From Paenibacillus macerans (GTDB lineage Bacteria > Bacillota > Bacilli > Paenibacillales > Paenibacillaceae): a stretch of 64,000 bases of DNA. This document shows, piece by piece, positions 24,976 to 33,384 of this stretch. The stretch is from NCBI RefSeq assembly GCF_023715465.1, contig NZ_JAMBOE010000002.1, positions 453,104-517,103 on the forward strand. Direction: 5' to 3'. Every line of letters begins with the position of its first letter. The stretch's first letter is position 1. Under the pieces are notes generated by a model. The model did not search any database and was not told where the DNA came from. It saw only the letters and a list, made by a program, of their open reading frames with translations. The position numbers and the translations under genes are program-made.

Positions 24976-26490
24976 TTAATGACCGATCATTGCCCCGGGG
25001 TCCGCTTGCACCCCTTCGCCGGCCTGTCCTTCGGCAGGTTTGGCCTGCTTTTTCGGTTTGGACAACATCAGGGAAAGCACAAAACCGGCGGCAGCCAGAC
25101 ACGAAGCCACAAAATAAGTATCGCCGAACCCGGCCGCTGCGGCCTGCAGCGAATGGCTCCCTCCCTTCACCGCCGCCTCCGCCAGATGGCTGTTGATCCG
25201 CGAGGTTAAGTACCCGGTTAACCCGGCGACCGCAAAGGAGACGATCACCTGCTGCGCGGCGGTCATCAGCGGTGTTACCCGGGCGACCAGATGGCGCGGC
25301 GCGGAGTTCAGGATATGGGTGTTCAGCGGCATCATCGTGAGCCCCATGCCGCTGCCGAGCAGCCCGAGCGGGAGCAGAACCATGGCGAGGCTGGTGTCCG
25401 CCGTGATCCGCGACAGCAGGAACAAGGCGGTGGATACGATGCCAAGGCCGATAAATGCGAGCGGGCGGGCGCCAACCCGGTCAAACAGCCGTCCGCTGAT
25501 CGGCATGAAGAGGGCCGAGGCCAACGCTTGGGGAAGCAGGTATATCCCGGTTTCGAACGCGCTGTAGCCTCTGACCTGCTGCAGGTATAGCGGCGTTAAA
25601 ATCATCGAGCCGAACAAGGCAGCCTGGGCTATCCAGACCAGCACGATCCCTCGCGTAAAATGGGAGGAGCGGAACACGCGCAGCTCCAGCAATGGCTGTT
25701 TATGTCTGATTTCAACGAGGATGAAAAGAAGCAATGCTATAGCACCAACGCTAAGCCCCGTAATCGTAGCTGCGGAAGTCCAGCCGTCCCCGCCTTCACC
25801 TACCCCGAAGGTCAGCATCGCAAAAGCGACAGGGGCCAAAATCATCCCCAACATATCCAACCGCGGTGCTTCCCGCCGTTCGGATTTCGGCAAAAAGCGC
25901 AAGCCGATCAACAAGCCGATGATGCCGATCGGCAAATTGATCAGAAAAATCCAGTGCCAGCTTAAATTTTCAACCATCCAGCCGGACAAAACCGGACCCA
26001 GGGCCGGCGCCAACAGCATCGGCACGCCAAGTGCGCCCATCACCGCCCCGCGCTTCTCCGGAGGGGCAAGCTTGAACACCATCGCAAAGCCGATCGGCGA
26101 GACCATCCCGCCTCCCAAGCCTTGAATGACGCGGAACATGATTAACTGGGTCGGCGTCTGCGCCCAAGCGCATAAAACCGAACCAAAGGTAAACAAGGCG
26201 ATCGTAATCAGGAAGATCCGCTTCTCGCCAAATTTATCGGTCATCCAGCCGGCCAACGGGATCACGGCGGATAACGCCAGGGTATAACCGGTGATCGTCC
26301 ACTGCACTGTCTTTAAATCCGTGGCAAAATAATCCACCAGTCTGGGAACGGCGACATTGACCACCGTACTATCCAATATGACCATAATCATGCCGACAAT
26401 AACGGCTAACATCGGCGCAATGATGGAGCGGATGGAAAACTCTTGGGCGTTTGCCGGGTTTCCCGCAGTATTCGGCATACTCTCACTCAA
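24976..26490 (-). CDS. DHA2-family drug exporter, 14 transmembrane helices (EmrB/QacA type)
   Basis: A 504-residue MFS proton antiporter of the 14-helix DHA2 class. Helix 1 is followed by DSTVVNVAVPRL, the loop motif A reads GWMTDKFGEKRIF, and motif C is GAVMGALGVPMLLAPALGPVLSGWMV, a hallmark of drug export. The last helix is followed by a basic, glutamate-rich tail. Start: TTG 26490 or ATG 26478 are both near AGAGAGAAAG; 26490 is given. It is divergent from a TetR-family gene, with a long palindrome in the gap, so export is probably derepressed by a toxic substrate. Confidence 0.92.
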   Translation of the reverse strand: MSESMPNTAGNPANAQEFSIRSIIAPMLAVIVGMIMVILDSTVVNVAVPRLVDYFATDLKTVQWTITGYTLALSAVIPLAGWMTDKFGEKRIFLITIALFTFGSVLCAWAQTPTQLIMFRVIQGLGGGMVSPIGFAMVFKLAPPEKRGAVMGALGVPMLLAPALGPVLSGWMVENLSWHWIFLINLPIGIIGLLIGLRFLPKSERREAPRLDMLGMILAPVAFAMLTFGVGEGGDGWTSAATITGLSVGAIALLLFILVEIRHKQPLLELRVFRSSHFTRGIVLVWIAQAALFGSMILTPLYLQQVRGYSAFETGIYLLPQALASALFMPISGRLFDRVGARPLAFIGLGIVSTALFLLSRITADTSLAMVLLPLGLLGSGMGLTMMPLNTHILNSAPRHLVARVTPLMTAAQQVIVSFAVAGLTGYLTSRINSHLAEAAVKGGSHSLQAAAAGFGDTYFVASCLAAAGFVLSLMLSKPKKQAKPAEGQAGEGVQADPGAMIGH

Positions 26491-26505
26491 CTTTCTCTCT
26501 ATAAA

Positions 26506-26532
26506 TTAAACACCGTTTTAAACGTTGTTTAA
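26506..26532. promoter_or_regulatory. TetR-family operator palindrome
   Basis: Two 13-bp arms, TTAAACACCGTTT and AAACGTTGTTTAA, around one central T; they pair at 12 of 13 positions. The site lies 16 bases upstream of the exporter start, on the side of the divergent TetR gene, where a repressor would block exporter transcription or translation initiation. Confidence 0.75.
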
Positions 26533-26668
26533 TTCAATATTAAATATCCCTCCCCCGGTTTTGTCAAGCGAACAGATTTAAATTTAAACTAGGATTCGCG
26601 GATTTAATCCTGCTTTGACATTTGGTATACTTAGGCTGTGATGATTTATGCTATAAAGGAGCGGAATT

Positions 26669-27310
26669 ATGGGCTACTGTGCCGATCATGGGCTAACCAC
26701 CAAAAAAAATATTTTAAACGCAACGCTGGAGCTCATTAAAACGGAAGGTGCCGATCAAGTCACGCTGCGCAAAATCACCGCGGCCGCCAATGTCAACCTG
26801 GCGCTGGTCAACTATTATTTTGGTTCAAAGGACAAGTTGATTAACGAGGCGCTGAAAATGCTGCTCACCTCGTTTCAAGACAAGTTTGCCGTGCTTGACG
26901 ACACCACCCTGGATCCCAAGGACAGATTGAAAACGTTTATGCTGCAGTATGTCGACTATATTTTGCAATATCCCGGGCTGCTGCAAGAGGTTCTCGGCAA
27001 AGGAAACATTACATTTGAATCCAGTCAAGAGTTCAGCAGTTTCTTAAAGACGGCCGGATTCAGCAAAATCAGATCTACGTTGGGAGAAATTACCGGGGAG
27101 ACGAATCCGGAGATTCTCGATAGCATGATCCTGCAAATCACCGCCGCCGTGTTGTTTCCGCTCATCATGATGCAACATATCAAGGATATCGCCGGCGATC
27201 CCGACCGCAATGCGGTCGAGCGGCAGGTTGATATACTTTTCAAGCATTATTTTGCCAGATATTGCGCAGAGGGCGTGTCGAATCAAGACCGTGAGAACGC
27301 CGATTTATAG
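26669..27310 (+). CDS. TetR/AcrR family transcriptional regulator
   Basis: A 213-residue repressor. The N-terminal helix-turn-helix (ILNATLELIKTEGADQVTLR, then NLALVNYYFGSKDKL) is the family's DNA-binding domain at residues ~12-60; the remaining helical part is the ligand-binding and dimer domain. The start ATG 26669 follows AAGGAG. It is divergent from the DHA2 exporter, and the 27-bp palindrome in the gap is its likely operator. Ligand unknown. A terminator follows its stop. Confidence 0.93.
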   Translation: MGYCADHGLTTKKNILNATLELIKTEGADQVTLRKITAAANVNLALVNYYFGSKDKLINEALKMLLTSFQDKFAVLDDTTLDPKDRLKTFMLQYVDYILQYPGLLQEVLGKGNITFESSQEFSSFLKTAGFSKIRSTLGEITGETNPEILDSMILQITAAVLFPLIMMQHIKDIAGDPDRNAVERQVDILFKHYFARYCAEGVSNQDRENADL

Positions 27311-27356
27311 CGGTTTTTGCGCTTTCCCGAGAAATAATTTCCTGCATTTTTCAAGC

Positions 27357-27402
27357 AAAAAAAGATTGCTTTGCCGGCAAACCGCCGCAAGCAATCTTTT
27401 TT
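27357..27402. terminator. Terminator between tetR and pncB
   Basis: A 15-bp stem (AAAAAAAGATTGCTT and AAGCAATCTTTTTT) with T-runs on both strands ends the convergent tetR and pncB transcripts. Confidence 0.85.
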
Positions 27403-27412
27403 CTCTTATCTT

Positions 27413-28867
27413 CTACTCTTCGTGATGCCCCAAATAATCCTCAATCATTTTCTGCTTCAATTCCCAGGCTTCCTGGCTTAAGCTGATGCGGTAGATTTCC
27501 GGGTTCAGCTTGCGCAAATACTCCGGCCAAAACAGGCTTAGCTGTGCTTGATGATAGGCCCGGATCTCGTCCAGGGTCGGCAGCTGGTAAACCTGCTCAC
27601 CTTCTTCGAAAATCGGCTGCAGCATCGAAGTGGTTTCATAGTTTTTCACCGATTTCTTGATATACGGATGCACAGGGTCGAACAGCCTCAAGTTGCCGCC
27701 GCTTCGAGCCTGCTGCTCGTGGGGAAAACAAACGTAATCGGCCATCGCCTTGCCGCTTTCTTTGCTGACGATGCGCAGCACATCTTTTTTGCCGGGGGTG
27801 GTCACTTTTTCCGGATTGCCGGAAATTTTGATCGTCGGCTCCATCCGGCCGCCGGTTTCCCGCTCCACCAGCTTGTATACCCCGCCAAGCGCCGGTTGGT
27901 CCGCCGCGGTAATCAGCTGCGTACCGACGCCCCAAATATCGATTTTCGCCCCTTGGGCTTTCAGGTTAAAGATCGTATTTTCGTCCAGATCGTTGGAAGC
28001 CACGATTTTTACGTAAGGCAAGCCGGCTTCGTCGAGCATTTTGCGCGCCTGGATCGATAAATACGCCAAATCGCCGCTGTCCAGCCGGATGCTGCTCAGC
28101 CGTTTCCCCTGCGCCTCGAGCATTTTGGCGGTTTGGATGGCATGCGGAACCCCGCTTTTTAACGTATCGAACGTATCGACCAGCAGCGACACCTGATCGG
28201 GCAGCGCTTTGGCGTACCGTTCAAACGCCTCCTGCTCGGAATCAAAAATTTGCACCCATGAATGCGCGTGCGTTCCTTTGGTCGGAATGCCGAAAATTTC
28301 CCCGGCCAGCAAATTCGAGGTAGCGTCGAAACCGGAAATATAAGCGGCCCTTGCGCCCCAAATGGCGGCATCCGCTTCCTGCGCCCGGCGGGTCCCGAAC
28401 TCCAACAGCACGTCATTTTCCGCCACCCGCTTAACCCGCGAAGCTTTCGTGGCGATCAGCGTCTGAAAGTTCATAAAGTTAAGCATCGCCGTTTCCACGA
28501 GCTGCGTTTCCATAATCGTTCCTTCCACGCGGATCAAAGGTTCGTTCGGAAAGCAAAGCGCGCCCTCCTTCATCGACAGCAGTGTGCCGCGAAATTGGAA
28601 GTTGCGCAGCAGCTCCAGAAATTCCGGGTTATAGTTTTCCTCCTGCTTGGCCAAATAGTTCAGGTCCTGCTCGGTGAAACGCAGATTGCGTATATACTCC
28701 ACGATCCGTTCAAGGCCCGCAAACACCGCGTACCCGTTGCCGAAAGGCAGCTTGCGGAAATAGGCTTCGAACACCGTCTTTCTCTCATGCGTTCCGTTCA
28801 CCCAATGGGCGTAAATCATGTTGATCTGGTATTTATCGGTATGCAGCGCTAACCCTGTGGTTGGCAT
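27413..28867 (-). CDS. pncB: Nicotinate phosphoribosyltransferase
   Basis: A 484-residue enzyme that joins nicotinate to PRPP with ATP cleavage to form nicotinate mononucleotide, the committed step of NAD salvage. LHTDKYQINM at the N-terminus, GTRRAQEADAAIWGARAAYI, TKGTHAHSWVQ and VDTFDTLKSG with later RLDSGDLAYLS are the conserved blocks of the family; the autophosphorylated histidine is in the HAHSW block. The start follows GAGAGGAG and lies six bases after pncA, so the two are translated from one message. The genes in front supply nicotinate and a likely regulator. Confidence 0.95.
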   Translation of the reverse strand: MPTTGLALHTDKYQINMIYAHWVNGTHERKTVFEAYFRKLPFGNGYAVFAGLERIVEYIRNLRFTEQDLNYLAKQEENYNPEFLELLRNFQFRGTLLSMKEGALCFPNEPLIRVEGTIMETQLVETAMLNFMNFQTLIATKASRVKRVAENDVLLEFGTRRAQEADAAIWGARAAYISGFDATSNLLAGEIFGIPTKGTHAHSWVQIFDSEQEAFERYAKALPDQVSLLVDTFDTLKSGVPHAIQTAKMLEAQGKRLSSIRLDSGDLAYLSIQARKMLDEAGLPYVKIVASNDLDENTIFNLKAQGAKIDIWGVGTQLITAADQPALGGVYKLVERETGGRMEPTIKISGNPEKVTTPGKKDVLRIVSKESGKAMADYVCFPHEQQARSGGNLRLFDPVHPYIKKSVKNYETTSMLQPIFEEGEQVYQLPTLDEIRAYHQAQLSLFWPEYLRKLNPEIYRISLSQEAWELKQKMIEDYLGHHEE

Positions 28868-28873
28868 CTCCTC

Positions 28874-29422
28874 TCATCCTCTCTGGCTGTTGATCACATT
28901 AGCTCCCAAACTGCTGCGGAAGTGACCAAGCGCCCAGGCATGGCCCTCCGGATTAAAGCTCGCTACCGCATCTTCATATACGGTAATGTCAAATCCTTTA
29001 TTATAAGCGTCCACCGCTGTGTGCAGCACGCAGATATCGGTGCAAACCCCGATCAAGTGAACTTCCCGAATGCCGCGTTCCCGCAGCCTCAGCTCCAGAT
29101 CAGTCCCGCAAAAAGCGCTATAACGCGTTTTGTCCATCCAATAGATCCGCTCCGCATTCCCCTCATACACTTTCGCCAATTTGCCGTATAGCTGGCGTCC
29201 TGCCGTACCGCGGAGATTATGGGGCGGGAACAGCTTTGTTTCCGGATGCCACGGGTCCCCTTGTTCATGCAGGTCAACGGCCATCACAACAAAATCCCCC
29301 CTGCCCGCAAACTCCTCCGTAAGCCGGCAAACCGCCGGCTCGATCGCCACCGCCGGATCTCCGACCGGCAGACTCCCATCCACAAAATCGTTGGTATAAT
29401 CGATCACGATCAAAGCTTTCAT
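28874..29422 (-). CDS. pncA: Nicotinamidase / isochorismatase-family cysteine hydrolase
   Basis: A 182-residue enzyme that deamidates nicotinamide to nicotinate. The catalytic triad is Asp in VIDYTNDFVDG, Lys in WMDKTRYSAF and Cys in IGVCTDICVLHTA; VAVDLHEQGD holds part of the metal site. It lies directly before pncB, so nicotinamide is turned into nicotinate mononucleotide by this pair. Isochorismatase-family members act on other amides, but the context makes nicotinamide by far the best substrate. Start ATG 29422 follows GGAGAGGGGC. It is 66 bases downstream of the Nudix regulator gene. Confidence 0.92.
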   Translation of the reverse strand: MKALIVIDYTNDFVDGSLPVGDPAVAIEPAVCRLTEEFAGRGDFVVMAVDLHEQGDPWHPETKLFPPHNLRGTAGRQLYGKLAKVYEGNAERIYWMDKTRYSAFCGTDLELRLRERGIREVHLIGVCTDICVLHTAVDAYNKGFDITVYEDAVASFNPEGHAWALGHFRSSLGANVINSQRG

Positions 29423-29488
29423 CGTCGCTGCCCCTCTCCTATTTGATTTCGCACGGGTTGAAAGATTTATGTAAGATTGATGCTTAAG

Positions 29489-30268
29489 TTACGTGTAAAT
29501 CGACAACTGCGGCGTATAATCGGTAAACCGGTACAATTGCGCGGGCCGCTGCGAGTACTGGTTGGACAACATCGGCTTGCCGCTTTCATCGCGCACTTCC
29601 TCCAGAATCCCCTGCCGGCTGCGCGTCGAAGTGATTTTACGGATGAAATTCAACTCGGCAAAATCCGGAACGACCGTTTGAATGACTTGATACAATTCGC
29701 CCAGTGTAAAATGGGGCGGGAGAAACTGTTTGGCGATCGTCGTCTGCAGCATTTGCTGCTGGATTCTTTTGTAGGCGTCCTGCAAAATTTCGCGGTGATC
29801 AAACGCCAGCTGCAGTTCCTCCAGCGCTTCGCGTACGGTGAACAGACCTACCTCCTGGGCATCGTCGGCGGATTGGCGTTTTTCCAAAACCCACTCCTCC
29901 ACCAGCGCAAAAAAAGCGTGGGAGATGATCCAGCCCCGCGGATCTCGTCCCGGCGTGCTGTATTCGCCCAAATACTCCAAATGCGACCCGTCGACCCCGG
30001 TCTCTTCCTTCAGCTCTCTTCGCGCCGTTTCATACAAGGATTCGTCCTCCTGCGAAAAGCCCCCGGGCAGCGCCCAGGCTCCGGCAAAAGGCCAACTGCG
30101 GCGCTTGATCAGCATCACCTTCAGATCGAAACGGGGCAGCGATTTCGTTGACGCTTTTCGTTCCTGCCTCGTCAGCGTAAACATCACGATATCGGCGGGA
30201 ATGCCGTCCGGTGTGCGATATTTCTTAACCTCATTAATTGTTTTTTTCTGCTTTTCATTTTGATTCAT
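29489..30268 (-). CDS. Nudix protein with winged-helix tail, NrtR-like NAD regulator
   Basis: A 259-residue protein. Residues ~45-150 are a Nudix domain with a complete catalytic box (GFSQEDESLYETARREL-KEETG pattern, GX5EX7REUXEEXGU), and the C-terminal ~90 residues (LPPHFTLGELYQVIQ, DFAELNFIRKI) fit the winged-helix of NrtR regulators. NrtR binds ADP-ribose and controls NAD-synthesis genes. It is encoded just upstream of pncA and pncB, which supports a regulator of niacin salvage. Because its Nudix box looks intact it could also be a working hydrolase. I find no clear 21-bp palindrome near the operon. Confidence 0.8.
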   Translation of the reverse strand: MNQNEKQKKTINEVKKYRTPDGIPADIVMFTLTRQERKASTKSLPRFDLKVMLIKRRSWPFAGAWALPGGFSQEDESLYETARRELKEETGVDGSHLEYLGEYSTPGRDPRGWIISHAFFALVEEWVLEKRQSADDAQEVGLFTVREALEELQLAFDHREILQDAYKRIQQQMLQTTIAKQFLPPHFTLGELYQVIQTVVPDFAELNFIRKITSTRSRQGILEEVRDESGKPMLSNQYSQRPAQLYRFTDYTPQLSIYT

Positions 30269-30285
30269 TCCGTATCACCATCCCC

Positions 30286-30678
30286 TTATTTGGGCAGCCG
30301 GAACGTCGCTGTCGAAATGCAGCCAAGCGTTCCTGCTCCATCCCGGACCTCGGAACGGAGCGTCATGGTCCGATGGGTCTCATGCAGCGGAAACGCCGAA
30401 ACAACAAGCTCGCCGATCCGCATCGGGCTGAGGAAGTTGACGTTCAAATGCGTCGTGACTCCCATACGTCCTTTGATCGTGGCTGCCAACATGCCCATCG
30501 CCTGGTCCATCATCGAAGATAACACGCCCCCGTGCACAATCCCCATCGCATTCAAATGCGAGGTTCCCGCCGTTAAGCCCAGCTCCACGCGGCTTGCGTC
30601 CGCCGAAATAAGCCGCAGCCCCAATAGCCCCCAGAACGACTGCTCATCCAGATGCATAACTTCCTCATTCCAGCTCAT
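30286..30678 (-). CDS. PaaI-family hotdog thioesterase
   Basis: A 130-residue hotdog-fold protein. The central helix and its entrance GIVHGGVLSSMMDQAMG carry the catalytic and CoA-binding signature (HGG), and VTTHLNVNFLSPMRIG forms the substrate strand. Family members hydrolyse acyl-CoA or aryl-CoA thioesters, such as 4-hydroxybenzoyl-CoA or phenylacetyl-CoA. It is first in the string of four minus-strand genes ending with pncB, 17 bases before the Nudix gene. Its link to NAD metabolism is unclear; it may simply share the promoter. ATG 30678 follows GGTAGGAAATCC. Confidence 0.85.
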   Translation of the reverse strand: MSWNEEVMHLDEQSFWGLLGLRLISADASRVELGLTAGTSHLNAMGIVHGGVLSSMMDQAMGMLAATIKGRMGVTTHLNVNFLSPMRIGELVVSAFPLHETHRTMTLRSEVRDGAGTLGCISTATFRLPK

Positions 30679-30754
30679 GGATTTCCTACCACACTCTCTA
30701 TATATAATATTCCGAAGATGCTTTTGTTCAATCAGGCCAAACGCGCTTTCTATT

Positions 30755-30785
30755 CAAAAAAGTGCGGAGGAACATGCCTCCGCAC
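30755..30785 (-). terminator. Terminator of the miaB-ricA operon
   Basis: GTGCGGAGG and CCTCCGCAC arms around a short loop; on the minus strand TTTTTTGAAT follows. It lies 15 bases past the ricA stop. Confidence 0.85.
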
Positions 30786-30799
30786 CGACATTACTCAGC

Positions 30800-31252
30800 C
30801 TATTCCCCGTATCCCGAAGCCGCGGCAGGTTCACTGCCCGACTCTACGTTTACCTTGCCCGCTACCGTATCGCGGATGACCGAAACAACCAACTGAAGCA
30901 GGTAGTTTATATCGCTTTGGCTTTGCTGAAACTCTGTCACCAGCGGAATATCGTCGAGTTCGTCCTGAAGCGCCGCGATTTCTTGTTCGATCTTCTCTAC
31001 CATCGCCTTGTTTTGGAACGTCTCAAACGCAACGATTTCTTTTTGCTTCTTCTTGATCGTGCTTATCAGCGTCTGTACCCGCTCGTGCTCTCGAATGAGC
31101 TTTTCGGCCTTTTTGAACTGCTCTACCTCCTCGCTCGTTCCGATCAGCTCGGCCAGTTCTTTCGCTTTGCCCATAATGTCCCCGCGAATCACCAGGTCGC
31201 GGGAGTCAAATTTCGGAATTCCACAATCGGTATGTTCGGTATGCTGCTCCAT
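30800..31252 (-). CDS. ricA: YmcA/RicA, subunit of the RNA-maturation and competence complex
   Basis: A 150-residue helical YlbF-family protein. In Bacillus RicA (YmcA), RicF (YlbF) and RicT (YaaT) form a complex needed for RNase Y-dependent mRNA processing, sporulation, competence and biofilm formation. Long charged helices (EEVEQFKKAEKLIREHER, FETFQNKAMVEKIEQEI) match the family. One cysteine near the start (TDCGIP) sits in an extra N-terminal segment; Bacillus Ric proteins bind Fe-S clusters, so this is worth noting. The gene directly follows miaB (31 bases), as in Bacillus. RNase Y is also in this window. Start AGGAGGTAATCAAAG-ATG. Confidence 0.88.
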   Translation of the reverse strand: MEQHTEHTDCGIPKFDSRDLVIRGDIMGKAKELAELIGTSEEVEQFKKAEKLIREHERVQTLISTIKKKQKEIVAFETFQNKAMVEKIEQEIAALQDELDDIPLVTEFQQSQSDINYLLQLVVSVIRDTVAGKVNVESGSEPAAASGYGE

Positions 31253-31283
31253 CTTTGATTACCTCCTAACCGTTTCCGGGAAC

Positions 31284-32834
31284 TTATGCCATCTTGGCGG
31301 TTTGCGATACAAGGACCCCTTTGGTAAACCATGTCATCGGGTCCGTAATTTCCACATCGACGAAATTGCCGATCAGTTCCGGGCCGCCTTCAAAATGGAC
31401 GAGCTTGTTGCTGCGGGTGCGGCCGGACAGCATGTTCGGGTTGTTTTTGCTTTCGCCTTCCACAAGCACCTCCACGATTTGGCCGCGCAGTTCGTCGTTG
31501 CTGCGCCGGCTGAATTCGTTTACGGTGTCGTTCAGCCGCGCCAGCCGCTGCTTCTTCACTTCGAGCGGCACGTTGTCTTCCATGACGGCCGCCGGCGTTC
31601 CTTCCCGCGGTGAATAGACAAACGTATAAGCGGAGTCGTAGCCGACCTCGCGCACAAGCGACAACGTCTCCTGGAATTGCTCCTCCGTTTCGCCCGGGAA
31701 GCCGACGATAATATCCGTCGTCAGCACGGCGTTCGGAATCTTTGCCTTAATTTTGCGAACGAGTTCAAGATAATGCTCCCGCGAATATTTCCGGCTCATT
31801 TTCTTCAGGATTTCGCTGCTCCCCGATTGAACCGGCAAATGAATATGCTCGGCCAGGTTGCCGCCTTTCGCCAGCACATCGATCAGCGCATCATCGAAAT
31901 CACGCGGATGCGACGTCGTGAAGCGAACGCGCGGAATATCGATTTTACGGATATCTTCCATCAAATCAGCAAACGTATACTTGATATCGGTAAAATCCTT
32001 GCCGTAAGCGTTGACGTTCTGCCCGAGCAAGGTCACCTCTTTATACCCTTGACGCGCCAGCTCGCGCACCTCGGCGATCACATCCTCCGGACGGCGGCTG
32101 CGTTCCTTGCCGCGCGTAAACGGCACGATGCAATAGGTGCAGAACTTGTCGCAGCCGTACATAATGTTGACCCATGCGCGCATGCCCTCGCGTTTTTTCG
32201 GCAGATTTTCAATGATGTCGCCTTCTTTGGACCAAACCTCGACGACCATTTCCTTGCTGAACAGCGCTTCCTGAATGAGATGCGGCAAACGGTGTATATT
32301 ATGGGTACCGAAAATCATATCAACGAAACCATGCTTATGCAGGATGCGGTTGACGACGCCTTCCTCCTGCGACATGCAGCCGCAGACGCCCAGCAGCAAA
32401 TCGGGCTTCTCCGTCTTTAATCCCTTAAGATGGCCCAGTTCGCCAAACACTTTATCCTCAGCATTCTCGCGGATCGCGCAAGTGTTCAGGAGGATAATAT
32501 CCGCTTCCTTGCGGTCTTCGGTAGGCGTGTAGCCCATTTGCTCCAGCAATCCCTTGATCGTTTCGGTGTCGTGCTCATTCATTTGGCAGCCAAACGTGTA
32601 AACAATGTATCGTTTGCCTGTGCCAAGGCCCTTCAGCTCCTCCGGAACGGCGTTTTCGTACAGCACCTGAACGTTCTCTTTTCCGCGCTGCTTCTCGATT
32701 CGGTGATTCGGTTCGGATAAAATCTGAATATCTCTTCCGCGGATTCTGATTTTCTTGCCCCGTTCATCCTCCGAAATGACCCGGGCGTCCGAAAAGTCAA
32801 AATACTTCGAGTAATCCTTGGATTCTTTAGCCAT
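31284..32834 (-). CDS. miaB: tRNA-2-methylthio-N6-dimethylallyladenosine synthase MiaB
   Basis: A 516-residue radical-SAM methylthiotransferase that adds a methylthio group to i6A37 of tRNAs reading UNN codons. The N-terminal UPF0004 domain has the three cluster cysteines (CQMNEHDTE region, [18 protein letters not shown]). The radical-SAM domain shows [16 protein letters not shown], and a C-terminal TRAM domain ([22 protein letters not shown]) binds tRNA. An N-terminal extension of ~60 residues is common in Firmicutes MiaB. The start follows AAGGAGTGAGC. It pairs with ricA downstream; the plus-strand spoVA group interrupts the block just upstream. Confidence 0.95.
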   Translation of the reverse strand: MAKESKDYSKYFDFSDARVISEDERGKKIRIRGRDIQILSEPNHRIEKQRGKENVQVLYENAVPEELKGLGTGKRYIVYTFGCQMNEHDTETIKGLLEQMGYTPTEDRKEADIILLNTCAIRENAEDKVFGELGHLKGLKTEKPDLLLGVCGCMSQEEGVVNRILHKHGFVDMIFGTHNIHRLPHLIQEALFSKEMVVEVWSKEGDIIENLPKKREGMRAWVNIMYGCDKFCTYCIVPFTRGKERSRRPEDVIAEVRELARQGYKEVTLLGQNVNAYGKDFTDIKYTFADLMEDIRKIDIPRVRFTTSHPRDFDDALIDVLAKGGNLAEHIHLPVQSGSSEILKKMSRKYSREHYLELVRKIKAKIPNAVLTTDIIVGFPGETEEQFQETLSLVREVGYDSAYTFVYSPREGTPAAVMEDNVPLEVKKQRLARLNDTVNEFSRRSNDELRGQIVEVLVEGESKNNPNMLSGRTRSNKLVHFEGGPELIGNFVDVEITDPMTWFTKGVLVSQTAKMA

Positions 32835-32945
32835 GATGCCCGCTCACTCCTTCTATCTATTTGCGGTCCCAATGGACGATTCTTCATATTTTAGAAAAAT
32901 GCATTACACTAAATTATAGCATGGTTCCTCTCCGATATCCAGAAG

Positions 32946-32974
32946 AAGACCCGTTCCATGATAGAACGGGCCTT
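32946..32974 (-). terminator. Terminator of the DUF1657 gene
   Basis: AAGACCCGTTC and GAACGGGCCTT arms followed on the minus strand by TCTTCTTCT. It lies 18 bases past the stop. Confidence 0.7.
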
Positions 32975-32991
32975 CCTTCTGACAATGCAAT

Positions 32992-33198
32992 TTAGAACCC
33001 TTTATATTGAGGCTCTTCGCTTTCCAGCTGCGTTACGCGGCTTTCCACTTGAGTCACGATTTGCTGCGTTTGTTTAGCGGCATCCGTGAACAGGTTTTTG
33101 GCTTGTTGGTTTTGCGTGTTCAGCGCAAATTGCTCAAGGTTGGCCTGAGCGCTTTTCAAAGAAGCCAGCGTCGTTTTGACTTGTGCTGCCACTGTCAT
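32992..33198 (-). CDS. DUF1657 small protein of the spoVA-2mob type
   Basis: A 68-residue protein starting MTVAAQVKTTLASLKSAQAN, helical and rich in Q, T and A, typical of DUF1657. Members are found in the mobile spoVA-2mob operon that raises spore heat resistance in Bacillus. Here the gene is divergent from a DUF421 gene whose C-terminus resembles it. The start follows AAAGGTGG. A sigma-G-like promoter (GCATG, 17 bp, CAAAATTA) lies about 50 bases upstream, consistent with forespore expression. Function unknown. Confidence 0.85.
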   Translation of the reverse strand: MTVAAQVKTTLASLKSAQANLEQFALNTQNQQAKNLFTDAAKQTQQIVTQVESRVTQLESEEPQYKGF

Positions 33199-33243
33199 GT
33201 TTTTTCACCACCTTTTGAATTACAAAATCATTGAGACACAGCA

Positions 33244-33273
33244 TAATTTTGCCTGCTAAATGAATCTTCATGC
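33244..33273 (-). promoter_or_regulatory. Possible sigma-G promoter of the DUF1657 gene
   Basis: On the minus strand GCATG (33273-33269), 17 bp, CAAAATTA (33251-33244), near the sigma-G pattern GHATR-N18-CATWHTA. One base short in spacing, so tentative. Confidence 0.4.
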
Positions 33274-33384
33274 GGTATTTATTTTTCCATATTTTGTATT
33301 TAGTAAAAGTGGTTGGGCTCGCGCATAATGGGGTTAGTTCAACCCGATTTTTGTCAAAAGCGTTAAGCTGAAAGGAGTATCCGC

